The notes under the pieces are model-generated. The model did not search any database, had not been told where the DNA came from, and worked only from the letters and a program-made list of their open reading frames with translations. Made by a program: the position numbers and the translations under genes. Positions 17,002 to 26,900 of a stretch of DNA of 64,000 nt are shown piece after piece. The stretch is from positions 310,001-374,000 of the forward strand of contig NZ_PVBT01000004.1 of NCBI RefSeq assembly GCF_002980555.1, given 5' to 3'. This stretch comes from Phyllobacterium myrsinacearum (lineage in GTDB: Bacteria > Pseudomonadota > Alphaproteobacteria > Rhizobiales > Rhizobiaceae). The stretch's first letter is position 1. The number at the start of each line of letters is the position of its first letter.

Positions 17002-18332
17002 GATCATTTGTCTCGACAGACGATATCCGCTCTTGGGGGGGAATCCTGCAGGGGCAGCATTTTGTCAGCCAGCCGAATTGGCGGGACCAACTGCCCCGCA
17101 GCATTGCAGAGGCACGTGATGCTGGCCAGAGTCTTCTCGCCATAGGCCTTGGCCGCTCTTACGGTGACAGCGGACTGAATCCCGGCGGGGCAATTGTCGA
17201 CATGACTGCGCTCGACCGGATTATTTCGTTTGACCCGGCAACGGGATTGTTGCGTGCGGAAGCCGGACTCTCTTTTGCCGATATCCTCGATCTGTTTGTT
17301 CGGCGCGGGTTTTTTTTGCCGGTCACCCCGGGGACGCGCTTTGTAACCCTGGGCGGGGCCATTGCAAATGACGTGCATGGCAAGAACCATCATCGTGCTG
17401 GAACGATAGGCAGATGGGTGCGTCGCATCGGGCTGCTTCGGTCGGATGGCACCGAGATCGAGCTGAGAGATGATGATCAAACCGGATTGTTCGCTGCGAC
17501 GATCGGCGGGCTCGGGCTGACGGGACTGATCACATGGGCTGAAATTGAGCTGATGCGCATTCCCAGTGCACTCATGGACGTCGAAACACTGCCCTTTGCC
17601 AATGTGGACGAATTCTTTGCCGTGGCCGCCGAGAGCGAAGACAGTGCCGATTACACGGTGGCGTGGGTGGATTGTCTGGCGAAGGGAAATGCTCTCGGGA
17701 GAGGGTTGTTCACACGTGGACGGCATGCACCCGGAGGAACAAAGCTGGCAAGGGTGGGGAAACCGAAACTAACCGTACCCTTTTCCATGCCGTCGTTTGT
17801 CCTGAACAACCTGTCAATCGGCCTGTTCAACAGCCTGTATTTTTACAGGGGCCGTCGCGCGGCCGGCAAGGCGACCACCCCTTATCTGCCGTATTTCTAC
17901 CCGCTGGACAGCATCGGCCATTGGAACAGGATATACGGCCGCCGGGGGATGTATCAATACCAGTCCGTTGTGCCGCCCGTCGTGGCAAGGGATGCAACCA
18001 CGGAAATGCTCAAAGCCATCTCGAAAGCGGGCGAAGGCTCGTTCCTTGCGGTGCTCAAGACGTTCGGCGAGAAGACATCGCCCGGCCTCCTGTCCTTTCC
18101 ACAGGCTGGTACAACGCTCGCCCTTGATTTTCCCAACCGTGGCCAGTTGACTCTTGATTTGCTGAGCCGTCTCGATGACATCGTGCGCGAAGCTGGAGGG
18201 CGGCTGTACCCTGCCAAGGACGGGCGCATTTCCGCAGCGATGTTTCGCGCTGGCTATCCCGCTTGGGAAGCGTTTGCACAGCATGTCGATCCAGTATTCT
18301 CGTCCGCCTTTTGGCGCCGGATAAGCGAGTAA
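16998..18332 (+). CDS. DprE1-like FAD-dependent polyprenylphosphoryl-ribose 2'-oxidase
   Basis: At 444 residues this is an FAD/PCMH-type oxidase with the DprE1-typical LGGAIANDVHGKNHHRAGT and IGLGRSYGDSGLN. DprE1 oxidises decaprenylphosphoryl-ribose at C2', the first half of epimerisation to arabinose. The C-terminal part preserves VLKTFGE...SFP...LDFP, and the residue matching the benzothiazinone-reactive cysteine of mycobacterial DprE1 appears to be Ala375. It overlaps the UbiA fusion by 4 bp (ATGA) and is followed by a DprE2-like gene 17 bp downstream, the same pairing as in actinobacteria. Rhizobial NoeO-type Nod-factor arabinosylation proteins belong to the same family. Confidence 0.85.
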   Translation: MRSFVSTDDIRSWGGILQGQHFVSQPNWRDQLPRSIAEARDAGQSLLAIGLGRSYGDSGLNPGGAIVDMTALDRIISFDPATGLLRAEAGLSFADILDLFVRRGFFLPVTPGTRFVTLGGAIANDVHGKNHHRAGTIGRWVRRIGLLRSDGTEIELRDDDQTGLFAATIGGLGLTGLITWAEIELMRIPSALMDVETLPFANVDEFFAVAAESEDSADYTVAWVDCLAKGNALGRGLFTRGRHAPGGTKLARVGKPKLTVPFSMPSFVLNNLSIGLFNSLYFYRGRRAAGKATTPYLPYFYPLDSIGHWNRIYGRRGMYQYQSVVPPVVARDATTEMLKAISKAGEGSFLAVLKTFGEKTSPGLLSFPQAGTTLALDFPNRGQLTLDLLSRLDDIVREAGGRLYPAKDGRISAAMFRAGYPAWEAFAQHVDPVFSSAFWRRISE

Positions 18333-18349
18333 AGAAGAGGAATAATTTC

Positions 18350-19087
18350 GTGCGTGTCATCATATTGGGAGCGACGTCGGCGATTGCCGAAGCGACGGCT
18401 CGCCTCTACGCAAGCGAAGGTGCCGATCTGTTGCTGGTCGGGCGGCAACAAGCCAAGCTCGAGGCCATCGCCGCTGACTTGAAGGTGCGGGGCGCCGCCC
18501 GCGCCGAGACTGCCGTTTGTGATCTGGCAGCGCCAAAGGATGCACGTTCTGCGCTCGCGCAATTCTGTGCGACGCTCGGCGGCGTGGACCATGTGCTTAT
18601 CGCCTATGGTGTGCTGGGCGAGCAGGATGAGGCGGAGCAGTCCACGGACGTTGCCGAGGAGATATTGCAGGTCAATTTCAATTCAGTTGCCGCTTGGTGC
18701 CTCGCTGTCGCCGATATATTCGAGGCGCAGGCGAGGGGTTCGCTTGTCGTTCTGGGGTCCGTGGCTGGCGATCGGGGGCGGCGCGCCAATTATGTCTATG
18801 GCGCGGCCAAGGCTGGGCTTGCCACACTGGTTGAAGGTATCTCTCATCGCTTTGCCAGCAACGGCCCGCGCGCTGCCATCGTCAAACCGGGGCCAACCAT
18901 TACGCCCATGACGGAGGGTATGAACCGCAAAGGCGCCCTGTGGGCAACTCCCGAACAGATTGCCAGAGTGGCGCGTCGCGCCGCGGATCGTACTGGCCCA
19001 GTTTTCTACGCCCCCGGCCGCTGGCGTTTGATCATGCTGATCATCCGCAATCTGCCGACGGTGATTTTCAATCGGATGAGCATATGA
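18350..19087 (+). CDS. DprE2-like short-chain dehydrogenase (ketoribose reductase)
   Basis: A 245-residue SDR with the cofactor motif VIILGATSAIAEATARLY at the very N-terminus, LGSVAGDRG carrying the catalytic Ser, and YGAAK (Tyr-x3-Lys). DprE2 enzymes reduce the 2'-keto intermediate of DprE1 to give polyprenylphosphoryl-arabinose; its position directly after the DprE1-like gene supports this. The GTG at 18350 is preferred because AAGAAGAGG precedes it and because the SDR motif starts there. Its stop overlaps the next gene's ATG. Confidence 0.82.
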   Translation: MRVIILGATSAIAEATARLYASEGADLLLVGRQQAKLEAIAADLKVRGAARAETAVCDLAAPKDARSALAQFCATLGGVDHVLIAYGVLGEQDEAEQSTDVAEEILQVNFNSVAAWCLAVADIFEAQARGSLVVLGSVAGDRGRRANYVYGAAKAGLATLVEGISHRFASNGPRAAIVKPGPTITPMTEGMNRKGALWATPEQIARVARRAADRTGPVFYAPGRWRLIMLIIRNLPTVIFNRMSI

Positions 19088-20019
19088 CACGGCGGATTAT
19101 CATAACTGGTGCAGCAGGACTTGTCGGTCAGAATCTGATCGCCAGGCTGAAGACGAATCCGGATATCAAGATCGTAGGGATCGACAAGCATCCGACGAAT
19201 ACCGCCTTGCTGCGGCGGATGCATCCGGAAATCGAGACAATCGAGGCTGATCTTGCCAAACCGGGCCCGTGGATGGATGCGCTGGCTGGTGCCGATGCCC
19301 TGGTGCTCAACCAGGCGCAGATTGGCGGTCTCCACGAACAGGAATTCACCGACAACAATGTCACGGCCACTGAAAATATTGTCGCGGCCATGCGAAAGCA
19401 CAATACCCCGTATTTCGTGCAGATTTCTTCTTCGGTCGTGCACTCGCAGGCCGATGATTTCTACACACGTTCCAAGACGGCCCAGGAGAAATTCATCGAT
19501 ACCGTCGGCGATATTCCGCATCTGATATTGCGCCCGACGCTGATGTTTGGCTGGTTTGATCGCAAACATCTGGGCTGGTTGCGCAGATTTATGGACCGGA
19601 CCGCCATCTTTCCCATTCCCGGTGATGGCAAGTTTATCCGTCAGCCACTTTATGTCGGCGATTTCGCCGCAATCATCGCGTCAGGTTTGGCCAGTCGCGC
19701 GACAGGAACCTATGACATATCGGGCCTGGAACAGGTTCACTATGGCGATCTCATCCAACTGATACATGACACGGTCAAGCCGAAAGCCAGGATCATTCAT
19801 CTGCCCTATCACCTGTTCTGGGCGCTGTTGTTCGTGTATGGCAAGTTCAACAGCAATCCGCCGTTCACCACCCGGCAGCTCGAAGCGCTGGTCATACCGG
19901 AAACATTTCCGGTGATCGATTGGCCGGAGATATTCGGCATCAAAGCAACACCGCTGCGCACTGCGCTGGAAGAAACATATCTTGATGCCCGCTATTCCGG
20001 CATCGTTCTGGATTTCTGA
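19084..20019 (+). CDS. NAD-dependent epimerase/dehydratase family protein
   Basis: The 311-residue extended SDR starts with IIITGAAGLVGQNLIARL (GxxGxxG). The expected YxxxK is at YTRSKTAQE, after the serine-rich ISSSVVHS. LRPTLMFGW is typical of nucleotide-sugar epimerases and related enzymes. The start ATG overlaps the previous stop (ATGA), so it is translationally coupled to the DprE-like genes. Its substrate could be a nucleotide sugar or a lipid-linked sugar; I cannot tell which. It is within a polysaccharide or glycan operon. Confidence 0.75.
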   Translation: MTRRIIITGAAGLVGQNLIARLKTNPDIKIVGIDKHPTNTALLRRMHPEIETIEADLAKPGPWMDALAGADALVLNQAQIGGLHEQEFTDNNVTATENIVAAMRKHNTPYFVQISSSVVHSQADDFYTRSKTAQEKFIDTVGDIPHLILRPTLMFGWFDRKHLGWLRRFMDRTAIFPIPGDGKFIRQPLYVGDFAAIIASGLASRATGTYDISGLEQVHYGDLIQLIHDTVKPKARIIHLPYHLFWALLFVYGKFNSNPPFTTRQLEALVIPETFPVIDWPEIFGIKATPLRTALEETYLDARYSGIVLDF

Positions 20020-20028
20020 GGATTTTAC

Positions 20029-21309
20029 ATGAGCAGGATCATTGTCATAGGTGCTGGCCCGATGGGGCTTGCCGCGGCGCACCGGGCCGTAACACTTGGT
20101 CATGAAGTTGATTTGATCGAGGCGGACAGCAAGCCGGGCGGCATGGCCGCGCACTTTGACTTTGGCGGGTTGTCGATCGAGAGATATTATCATTTCGTCT
20201 GCAAGACCGACAAGCCGACCTTCGCCTTGATGGACGAGCTTGGTATTGGCGGCAAGATGCGGTGGACGCCAACCTCCATGGCCTATTACATGAAAGACAA
20301 GGTCCATCCTTGGGGAAGCCCGATTTCACTGCTGATGTTCCCGCATCTGAGCTTCATTGCAAAGTTGCGCACTGGTGTGCAGATGTTTTTGACGACGAAG
20401 GCAAAGGTCTTCGACAGCATTGAAAAATTGACTGCCAAACAATGGATTGAGCGCGGATCCGGCAAGGAGGTCTATGAGACGCTTTGGCGCCGGTTGATGC
20501 AGCTCAAGTTCTACGAGCTGTCGGACGATATCTCCGCGTCCTGGATCGCCACGCGCATCAAGCGCATCGGCAATTCCCGCCGTTCGATATTTCAGGAGGA
20601 ACTGGGCTATATCGAGGGAGGAAGCGAGACCCTCGTCAAGGCGCTGGTATCCGCGTTCGAAGCAAAGGGCGGCCGGCTGCATCTCGCAGCGCCGGCCGAA
20701 AAGATAGAAACCGAGAACGGGAGGGTCACCGGTGTGACAGCAGGCGGGCGGTTTTTTCCCGGCGATGCGGTGATTTCCACGGTGCCGACGCCGTTGGTGT
20801 CCAGGCTTGCTCCCGATCTTCCGCAGTCTTGGCGGGACCGGTACGACGCCATCCGCAACATCGGCGTTGTCTGCCTGCTGTTCAAGCTCAAACGGTCGGT
20901 GACGAAGAATTTCTGGCTCAACATCGTTGATGAGAACATTGATATTCCCGGTATCATCGAGTTTTCGAACCTGCGTCCGGTGGATGACACGATTGTGTAC
21001 GTGCCCTACTATATGCCGACCAGCCAGCCGAAATGGCAGTGGACAGACCAGCAGTTCATCGACGAGGCGTTCGGTTATATCCGGCGCATCAATCCGGCAA
21101 TTACCCAAACCGATCTCATCGATGCAACGGTGGGCCGTCTTCGGTATGCCCAGCCGGTGTGTGAGCCCAATTTTTACGAAAAACTGCCGGAGGTTCAGAC
21201 ACCGATCTCTGGCCTGCAGATTGCCGATACCTGCTTCTACTATCCCGAAGACCGGGGTGTGTCGGAAAGCATCCGTTTTGGCAGGGCCATGGCCGAGGCG
21301 GTCGTCTGA
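20029..21309 (+). CDS. FAD-dependent amine oxidase/protoporphyrinogen oxidase-like protein
   Basis: This 426-residue protein has an N-terminal dinucleotide-binding motif (IIVIGAGPMGLAAAHRA) followed by EADSKPGGMAAHF, and ends with a cofactor-binding segment ADTCFYYPEDRGVSESIRFG. The family (COG1232-like) includes desaturases and is common in glycan loci beside UbiA and glycosyltransferase genes; UDP-galactopyranose mutase is a distant alternative. It lies 9 bp after the epimerase gene and its stop overlaps the GtrA start. Reaction unknown. Confidence 0.75.
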   Translation: MSRIIVIGAGPMGLAAAHRAVTLGHEVDLIEADSKPGGMAAHFDFGGLSIERYYHFVCKTDKPTFALMDELGIGGKMRWTPTSMAYYMKDKVHPWGSPISLLMFPHLSFIAKLRTGVQMFLTTKAKVFDSIEKLTAKQWIERGSGKEVYETLWRRLMQLKFYELSDDISASWIATRIKRIGNSRRSIFQEELGYIEGGSETLVKALVSAFEAKGGRLHLAAPAEKIETENGRVTGVTAGGRFFPGDAVISTVPTPLVSRLAPDLPQSWRDRYDAIRNIGVVCLLFKLKRSVTKNFWLNIVDENIDIPGIIEFSNLRPVDDTIVYVPYYMPTSQPKWQWTDQQFIDEAFGYIRRINPAITQTDLIDATVGRLRYAQPVCEPNFYEKLPEVQTPISGLQIADTCFYYPEDRGVSESIRFGRAMAEAVV

Positions 21310-21734
21310 TGCGTGAACGAGCGACTGCCATCGTCGCCTCGCCATTTCTACGTTTTGTCATTTCGGGCGGTATTGCCGCTGCGGTGAATATTGTCTCGCG
21401 CATTGCCCTGTCGCAGATCATGCCGTTCAGCGCGGCAATCGTACTGGCTTACCTCGCCGGAATGACAACAGCCTATATATTGATGAAGCTGTTCGTCTTC
21501 GATCAGTCGGGCAGTTCCGTGCGCCGGGAATACATACGATTTGGCCTGGTGAATCTGGTGTCACTCCTGCAGGTGTGGCTGGTCAGCGTCGGTCTGGCCC
21601 GCTGGTTTTTCCCCCTGATCAATTACACGTGGAACGCGGACACGACGGCCCATATTATCGGCGTCCTGAGCCCCGTCATCACCAGCTACCTCGCGCATAA
21701 ATCATTTACTTTCGCTCGCAAGGATGGACAATAA
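21309..21734 (+). CDS. GtrA family membrane protein
   Basis: A small 141-residue membrane protein with about four hydrophobic segments and the GtrA start FLRFVISGGIAAAVNIVSRIALS and a late SYLAHKSFTF. GtrA proteins are thought to flip or escort polyprenyl-phosphate-linked sugars across the inner membrane. The mycobacterial homologue Rv3789 lies next to DprE1/DprE2 and has been linked to arabinan assembly, so the same partnership is likely here. It starts inside the preceding stop codon. Confidence 0.85.
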   Translation: MRERATAIVASPFLRFVISGGIAAAVNIVSRIALSQIMPFSAAIVLAYLAGMTTAYILMKLFVFDQSGSSVRREYIRFGLVNLVSLLQVWLVSVGLARWFFPLINYTWNADTTAHIIGVLSPVITSYLAHKSFTFARKDGQ

Positions 21735-21737
21735 TCA

Positions 21738-23900
21738 ATGTATAGAATGGTCACAAGGAACGCTATATTTCTGGCGCTGGTCTGTTTACTCTCCTTGGTT
21801 CTCATAGTTTATTCAATTTTATTCGTACGTGAAAACTATATGATCCCCCTTTTTTGGGATCAGTGGGAATTTGCAATTGACCTGGCAAAATCAAAGCAAG
21901 ACGCCCTCTCGCTCCAGTATTTTTTTAAAGCGCATAACGAGCATGTCATCGCAACAACAAAGCTGCTTTTCTTCCTCGATTATTATTTTTTCAGCCTGAC
22001 GAATGGTCCCCTCGTTGTTTCAATTGGAATTGCAACATTTTGTGTTGCTTGGCTCTTGGCCAAGCTGTTGTTCATCAATGACAAAGAGAGCCGGTATTTC
22101 TATCCCTTCTTTCTGCTTTTCTCTGCATCCGGATTTTCGCTGGCCCAGTGGGAAAACTTGCTCTGGGGTTTCCAGCCGCAATTTTATCTCGTGCTGATCT
22201 TCACGCTGATGAGCTGTCTTATCGGATTGAAGATAAGCGATCGTGAACAAGTCACGCCCTCTTGGTGGTTCACAGTTTTGATCGTCACAACAGGTTTGGG
22301 TGTGTTTTCAATGGGCAACGGCATCGCATTGCCTGTTTCCATCGTCATCCTGTTTGTTCTGCGGCGCTACCGGCCTGTCAAAACGGTTCTGTATGCATTC
22401 ATTGCGGCGTTGTTCATTGGTGCTCTCGTCGCCCTGACGAGAGGTGCTCCTACCGTTGGAGATCCAGCACTAAAGACACTTGGCAATCTCATGTCTTTCT
22501 TCTTCGGCATGCTTGGAAGCCCCATCAGTAGTCGAGGGGTTTTTGCCGCAATATGTGGCGTGATATTGTTTGGCGCTTTCGGCATTCTATTTTTGTTTCA
22601 TATTCTGATGCCGTTTCTGCGCAGACGACCACTTGATGAAGCCTTGGTAGGGCTTTTTGCCTTTGCTAGTTTTCTCTTCGCAACGGCTGTTGGCGCAACC
22701 TGGGGGAGAACGGCGCTGGGCACAGGTGCAGCGCTGGCATCGCGCTACTCGACACCCATGCTTGTTTTGTGGATGACACTCTTCGCGATACTGTTTCGAG
22801 TGACAGTGATATCCGATCGCCGGCCGTCACATCGTCAGCTTCGATCAGGATTGTGGATTATTCTTGCTTTAGGTGTCGCGGCGTGGACCAGCTTCAGGCC
22901 CGGCAATATTGCAGGGGCAGGTCAGGCCAACGCAGCAAACCAGGCTGGATACTTTCTGTCTTCCGGTGTGGGTCTTGATGAGCAATTGCTGAAATTGTAC
23001 CCCTCACCAAGCCGAATAAGGCCGGCCATTGATTATCTGCGTAACGCCAAACTGAACCTATTCGCCGAGAGCCCGGATTTATCGGCCTCGAGTTGGAAGC
23101 AATGGACGGATAAACCGGCCCAAGCTTGTGAACTTGAATACGTCGATAAAGTCCAGCGCCTTTCTGCTTCGGCGTGGCAGGCGGTCGGCTGGGTGACAAA
23201 TGCTGCACGGCAAACTCCGAGTTGGATAGTTGCCGTCGACTCCAGTCAGAATGTTCTGGGATACACGGTCCCACTTCAACCTCGTTCCGATGTTGTCAAA
23301 GCTGTTGGCCTAAGCGACAGCTATCGGGGGTTTACCGTGCCCATAAACATGACTTCTGCCAACACAGCTTTCCCCATATCTCTATTGGCTATTTTTGGTG
23401 AAGACGAATCGCCTTGCCGCATAAATTTGCCGCCTTTACCCAATGGACCTTTTCTGATTCAACCGGGCGAGCTCGCACCGCTTCGAACAGAGGTCGTACA
23501 TTCGGGAGCAACGGCCAGTCCAGGAATACCGCCAGTGCTTTCAATCGGTGCCCCATATGAGGGGTCCGAAATCAGCGGCACTTGGGTTTCTTCCGACGAG
23601 AACGTTGGCAAAATAACTTACAATGTTCTCGATACCAGCTGTCAATCGGTCATTCTTCCAATTTTACGCGGACCCTCAGCAGAAGGGTTAAGTCTTGTCA
23701 TCAAATCCAATGGCAAAATGATATCTGATGACACAAAGGTGTTCGATTCACTCCAACCCCATTTATGGCAATATTTGCAGATAAGTGCGTTTGATGCCTG
23801 CAAGGAAGGCGAAAAATTAAACCTGAGTATAACGCTGGAAGATAACGGACGGGGATGGGGAGCGTGGGGTGCCATGGCAACTCCAGGTTTGCAACGGTAG
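21738..23900 (+). CDS. Large polytopic membrane protein, putative GT-C glycosyltransferase
   Basis: The 720-residue protein has many hydrophobic segments over about residues 1-390 and a soluble C-terminal region (about 390-720). Near the first loop is PLFWDQWEF, then KAHNEHVI and WENLLWGFQPQF; an acidic residue in the first extracytoplasmic loop is typical of GT-C glycosyltransferases that use lipid-phosphate sugars. Membrane half plus soluble beta-rich tail is also the layout of mycobacterial Emb/Aft arabinosyltransferases, though I see no direct sequence signature. Being 4 bp after gtrA, it is the candidate user of the lipid-linked arabinose. DNA is clearly more AT-rich than the genes before it. 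Confidence 0.6.
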   Translation: MYRMVTRNAIFLALVCLLSLVLIVYSILFVRENYMIPLFWDQWEFAIDLAKSKQDALSLQYFFKAHNEHVIATTKLLFFLDYYFFSLTNGPLVVSIGIATFCVAWLLAKLLFINDKESRYFYPFFLLFSASGFSLAQWENLLWGFQPQFYLVLIFTLMSCLIGLKISDREQVTPSWWFTVLIVTTGLGVFSMGNGIALPVSIVILFVLRRYRPVKTVLYAFIAALFIGALVALTRGAPTVGDPALKTLGNLMSFFFGMLGSPISSRGVFAAICGVILFGAFGILFLFHILMPFLRRRPLDEALVGLFAFASFLFATAVGATWGRTALGTGAALASRYSTPMLVLWMTLFAILFRVTVISDRRPSHRQLRSGLWIILALGVAAWTSFRPGNIAGAGQANAANQAGYFLSSGVGLDEQLLKLYPSPSRIRPAIDYLRNAKLNLFAESPDLSASSWKQWTDKPAQACELEYVDKVQRLSASAWQAVGWVTNAARQTPSWIVAVDSSQNVLGYTVPLQPRSDVVKAVGLSDSYRGFTVPINMTSANTAFPISLLAIFGEDESPCRINLPPLPNGPFLIQPGELAPLRTEVVHSGATASPGIPPVLSIGAPYEGSEISGTWVSSDENVGKITYNVLDTSCQSVILPILRGPSAEGLSLVIKSNGKMISDDTKVFDSLQPHLWQYLQISAFDACKEGEKLNLSITLEDNGRGWGAWGAMATPGLQR

Positions 23901-23995
23901 TAATCTAATATGCTCAAATTAGGCGTGATCGTGTTGCTGTCCAGACATGAGCCACTGAGCTAGAGAATAGTCGTCTTGTGAAGGAAACAACGTTG

Positions 23996-26900
23996 ATGAA
24001 TCATGATTCTAGCGAGAATACCCCCGCTTCGGGCGAAGTCGCCTCGCAATGCCTGAGCAAAGCACTTTCTCGGGCTTCGTTCTGGCCGATGAACCATATC
24101 GCGCCAGAATCCGCATGGCTGGAGCACGGTCCTTTTGCATTCTGGCTCATTGATGCACTCAGGCCTCGAGTTGTTGTCGAGCTGGGAACGCATGCCGGGT
24201 TCTCTTATTTTGCATTTTGCCAGGCGGTGCAAAGGCTTGAAATCGACACGCGATGTTACGCGGTCGATACATGGAAGGGTGATGAGCATTCCGGAGAATA
24301 TTCAGATGCGGTCTATGAACTGGTAAAGACCTACAACGACAAAAATTACTCGGTCTTTTCCGATCTTGTACGATCAACCTTTGATGAAGCTTGTTTGCAT
24401 TTCAGTGATGGGACGATTGATTTGCTTCATATCGATGGCCGCCATTTTATCGAGGATGTGAAACACGACTTTGAAACTTGGAAGCCCAAGTTGTCCGATC
24501 GGGCAGTTGTGGTTTTCCATGATACCAACGTCAGGGAACGAAGCTTTGGCGTCTATAAATTATGGGAAACGTTACGCACATCCTATCCGTCCTTTGAGTT
24601 TTTTCACGGGCATGGGCTCGGCGTTCTTGGAATTGGTAAAGAGTTACCAACTGCCATTCGTGCCATGTTTGAGCTCATGGGATCTGAAGCAGGCACTGTC
24701 AGAGAATCTTATGCACGTCTTGGCGCTGTTGTTAAAGCTGAAGCCATCGCGCATCTTAAACAAGAAGCTTTAGACGTGAAAATCACTGAACTCAACCAGC
24801 ATTCTCAGCACATTCGGGACTTGGAAAGTGAAATACGGGATAAGCATGATTTGAATGGCAGCCTGAAACATGAAAATGAGAGTTTGAAACGCGCAAACGA
24901 TAGTCTGAAACATGAAAATGAGAGTTCCAAGCTTGAAAATGATAGCCTGCAGCATGAAAACGAAGGCCTGAAGCGTGAAAATGAGAGTTCCAAGCGTGAG
25001 AACGATAGACTGAAGCATGAAAATGAGAGTTCCAAGCTTGAAAATGATAGCCTGCAGCATGAAAACGAAGACCTGAAGCGTGAAAATGAGAGTTCCAAGC
25101 GTGAGAACGATAGGCTGAAGCATGAAAATGAGAGTCTGCAGCATGAGATTGGCGGTCTGATTCACAAGAATGACGGCCTAAAAAATGGGGTTGTAGAGCT
25201 GGAGTCGAAGTCCGTTGGAATAAGCCAGTCTGTGAATGAACTTCAAAATCAAATATCCCAGAAAACTCAGGAAATTCTGGCGTACAAGCATTCGACGAGT
25301 TGGAAAATGACCTCGCCCTATCGATTTCTTGGCAATCGAATGCGTAACATATTGAGAAAACTCTTCTTTCTTTCAAAAACTATACAGCGCAGTGGCGGTG
25401 TTAAACCATCTATGGGCCATGCTTTGAAAATAATTCAGCAAGAGGGTGTGCATGGTTTAGCGCACCGGATCAAAGCTGCGGATAGCACAAATCCTAAGGG
25501 TATCGTGTCTGGCAATGATTACTCAGAGTGGCTGGATCGTTACGCGATGCTGGACGGGCTGGCGGCAGAAGAAGTACACGCGCATTTAGAGCGATCCAAG
25601 AAAACCCCTCTGATATCCATTGTGATGCCTGTTTATAATCCTAATCTGGAGTGGCTTGAGGAAGCAATACAATCAGTCCGAAACCAGCTCTATCCGCACT
25701 GGCAGCTTTGCATTGCTGATGACAAGTCTGCGGATCCAAATGTTCGTCAAGCGCTTCTTAACTATCAGGCTTTGGATGAGCGAATAAAAGTCACTTTTCG
25801 TGCGGCCAACGGCCATATTTCTGCGGCCTCCAATAGCGCGCTTGAACTCGCAACGGGTGAGTGGATTGCACTGATGGATCAGGATGATCTGCTTGCACTA
25901 GAGGCGCTTTATCGCGTTTTTGAAGCCATTGAGTGCAATCCGGACGCCGCATTGATTTACTCGGACGAGGATAAAATTGACGAAGCCGGAAACCGGTTCA
26001 GTCCTTACTTCAAATCTGACTGGAATCCGGATCTGTTCCTATCGCACAATATGATCTCTCATTTGGGCGTCTATAAATCAGACTTGGTGAAGAGTCTTGG
26101 CGGATTTAGAGAAGGCAGAGAGGGCTCTCAGGACTATGATCTTGCTTTGCGCTGCATTGAGGTGTTGAAAGCCGATCAAATCTTGCATATTCCGCGCGTG
26201 CTCTACCATTGGCGCAGCCACGCAGATAGCACCGCTCAGTCAGGAAGCAACAAAGGATATGCGCTCCGAGTAGGACAGCAAGTACTCAACGAACATTTCC
26301 AACGTGTGGGAATCAAAGCCACATCGGAACTGCTCGACTTTGGCATGTACAGAACTCGATACGATTTGCCTGATGCACTTCCTCTCGTGAGTCTTATAAT
26401 TCCGACGCGAAATGGATTGAACCTGTTGCGGCAATGTATAGACAGCATTGTCGCAAAGACAGAATACACGAATTACGAGATAATCGTTATTGATAACAAT
26501 TCGGATGATGAGGATACTCTGAAGTATCTCGATGAGATTTCTCGCGAAAAGAAGATTCGTGTTATTCGTGATACGAGACCATTTAACTATTCTGCGTTGA
26601 ATAATAGTGCGGTGGCGGAAGCCAGAGGTGAGTTCATCGGTCTGATCAATAACGATATTGAAGTTATATCGGTTAATTGGTTGAGTGAGATGGTTAGCAT
26701 AGCCAGCCAGCCTGGTGTGGGAGCGGTCGGTGCGCGTCTGTGGTATCCGGACGACACGCTTCAACATGCAGGCGTAATATTGGGTCTATTGGGTGCTGCT
26801 GGCCACGCCCACAAGGGATTGCCGCGCGGTGCACCGGGTTATTTTGGGCGGGCGCAACTAACTCAAACCCTTAGCGCTGTTACCGCTGCCTGTTTGATCG

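Noticed and set aside
24880-25140. Possible CRISPR-like or intergenic satellite repeat
   Set aside because: Repeats are contiguous, codon-phased and encode a coiled coil; there are no spacers and no cas genes.
24770-25376. Long minus-strand open frames across the heptad repeats
   Set aside because: They arise because the repeated plus-strand codons lack stops in the complement; the encoded peptides are monotonous and the plus strand has the recognisable domains.
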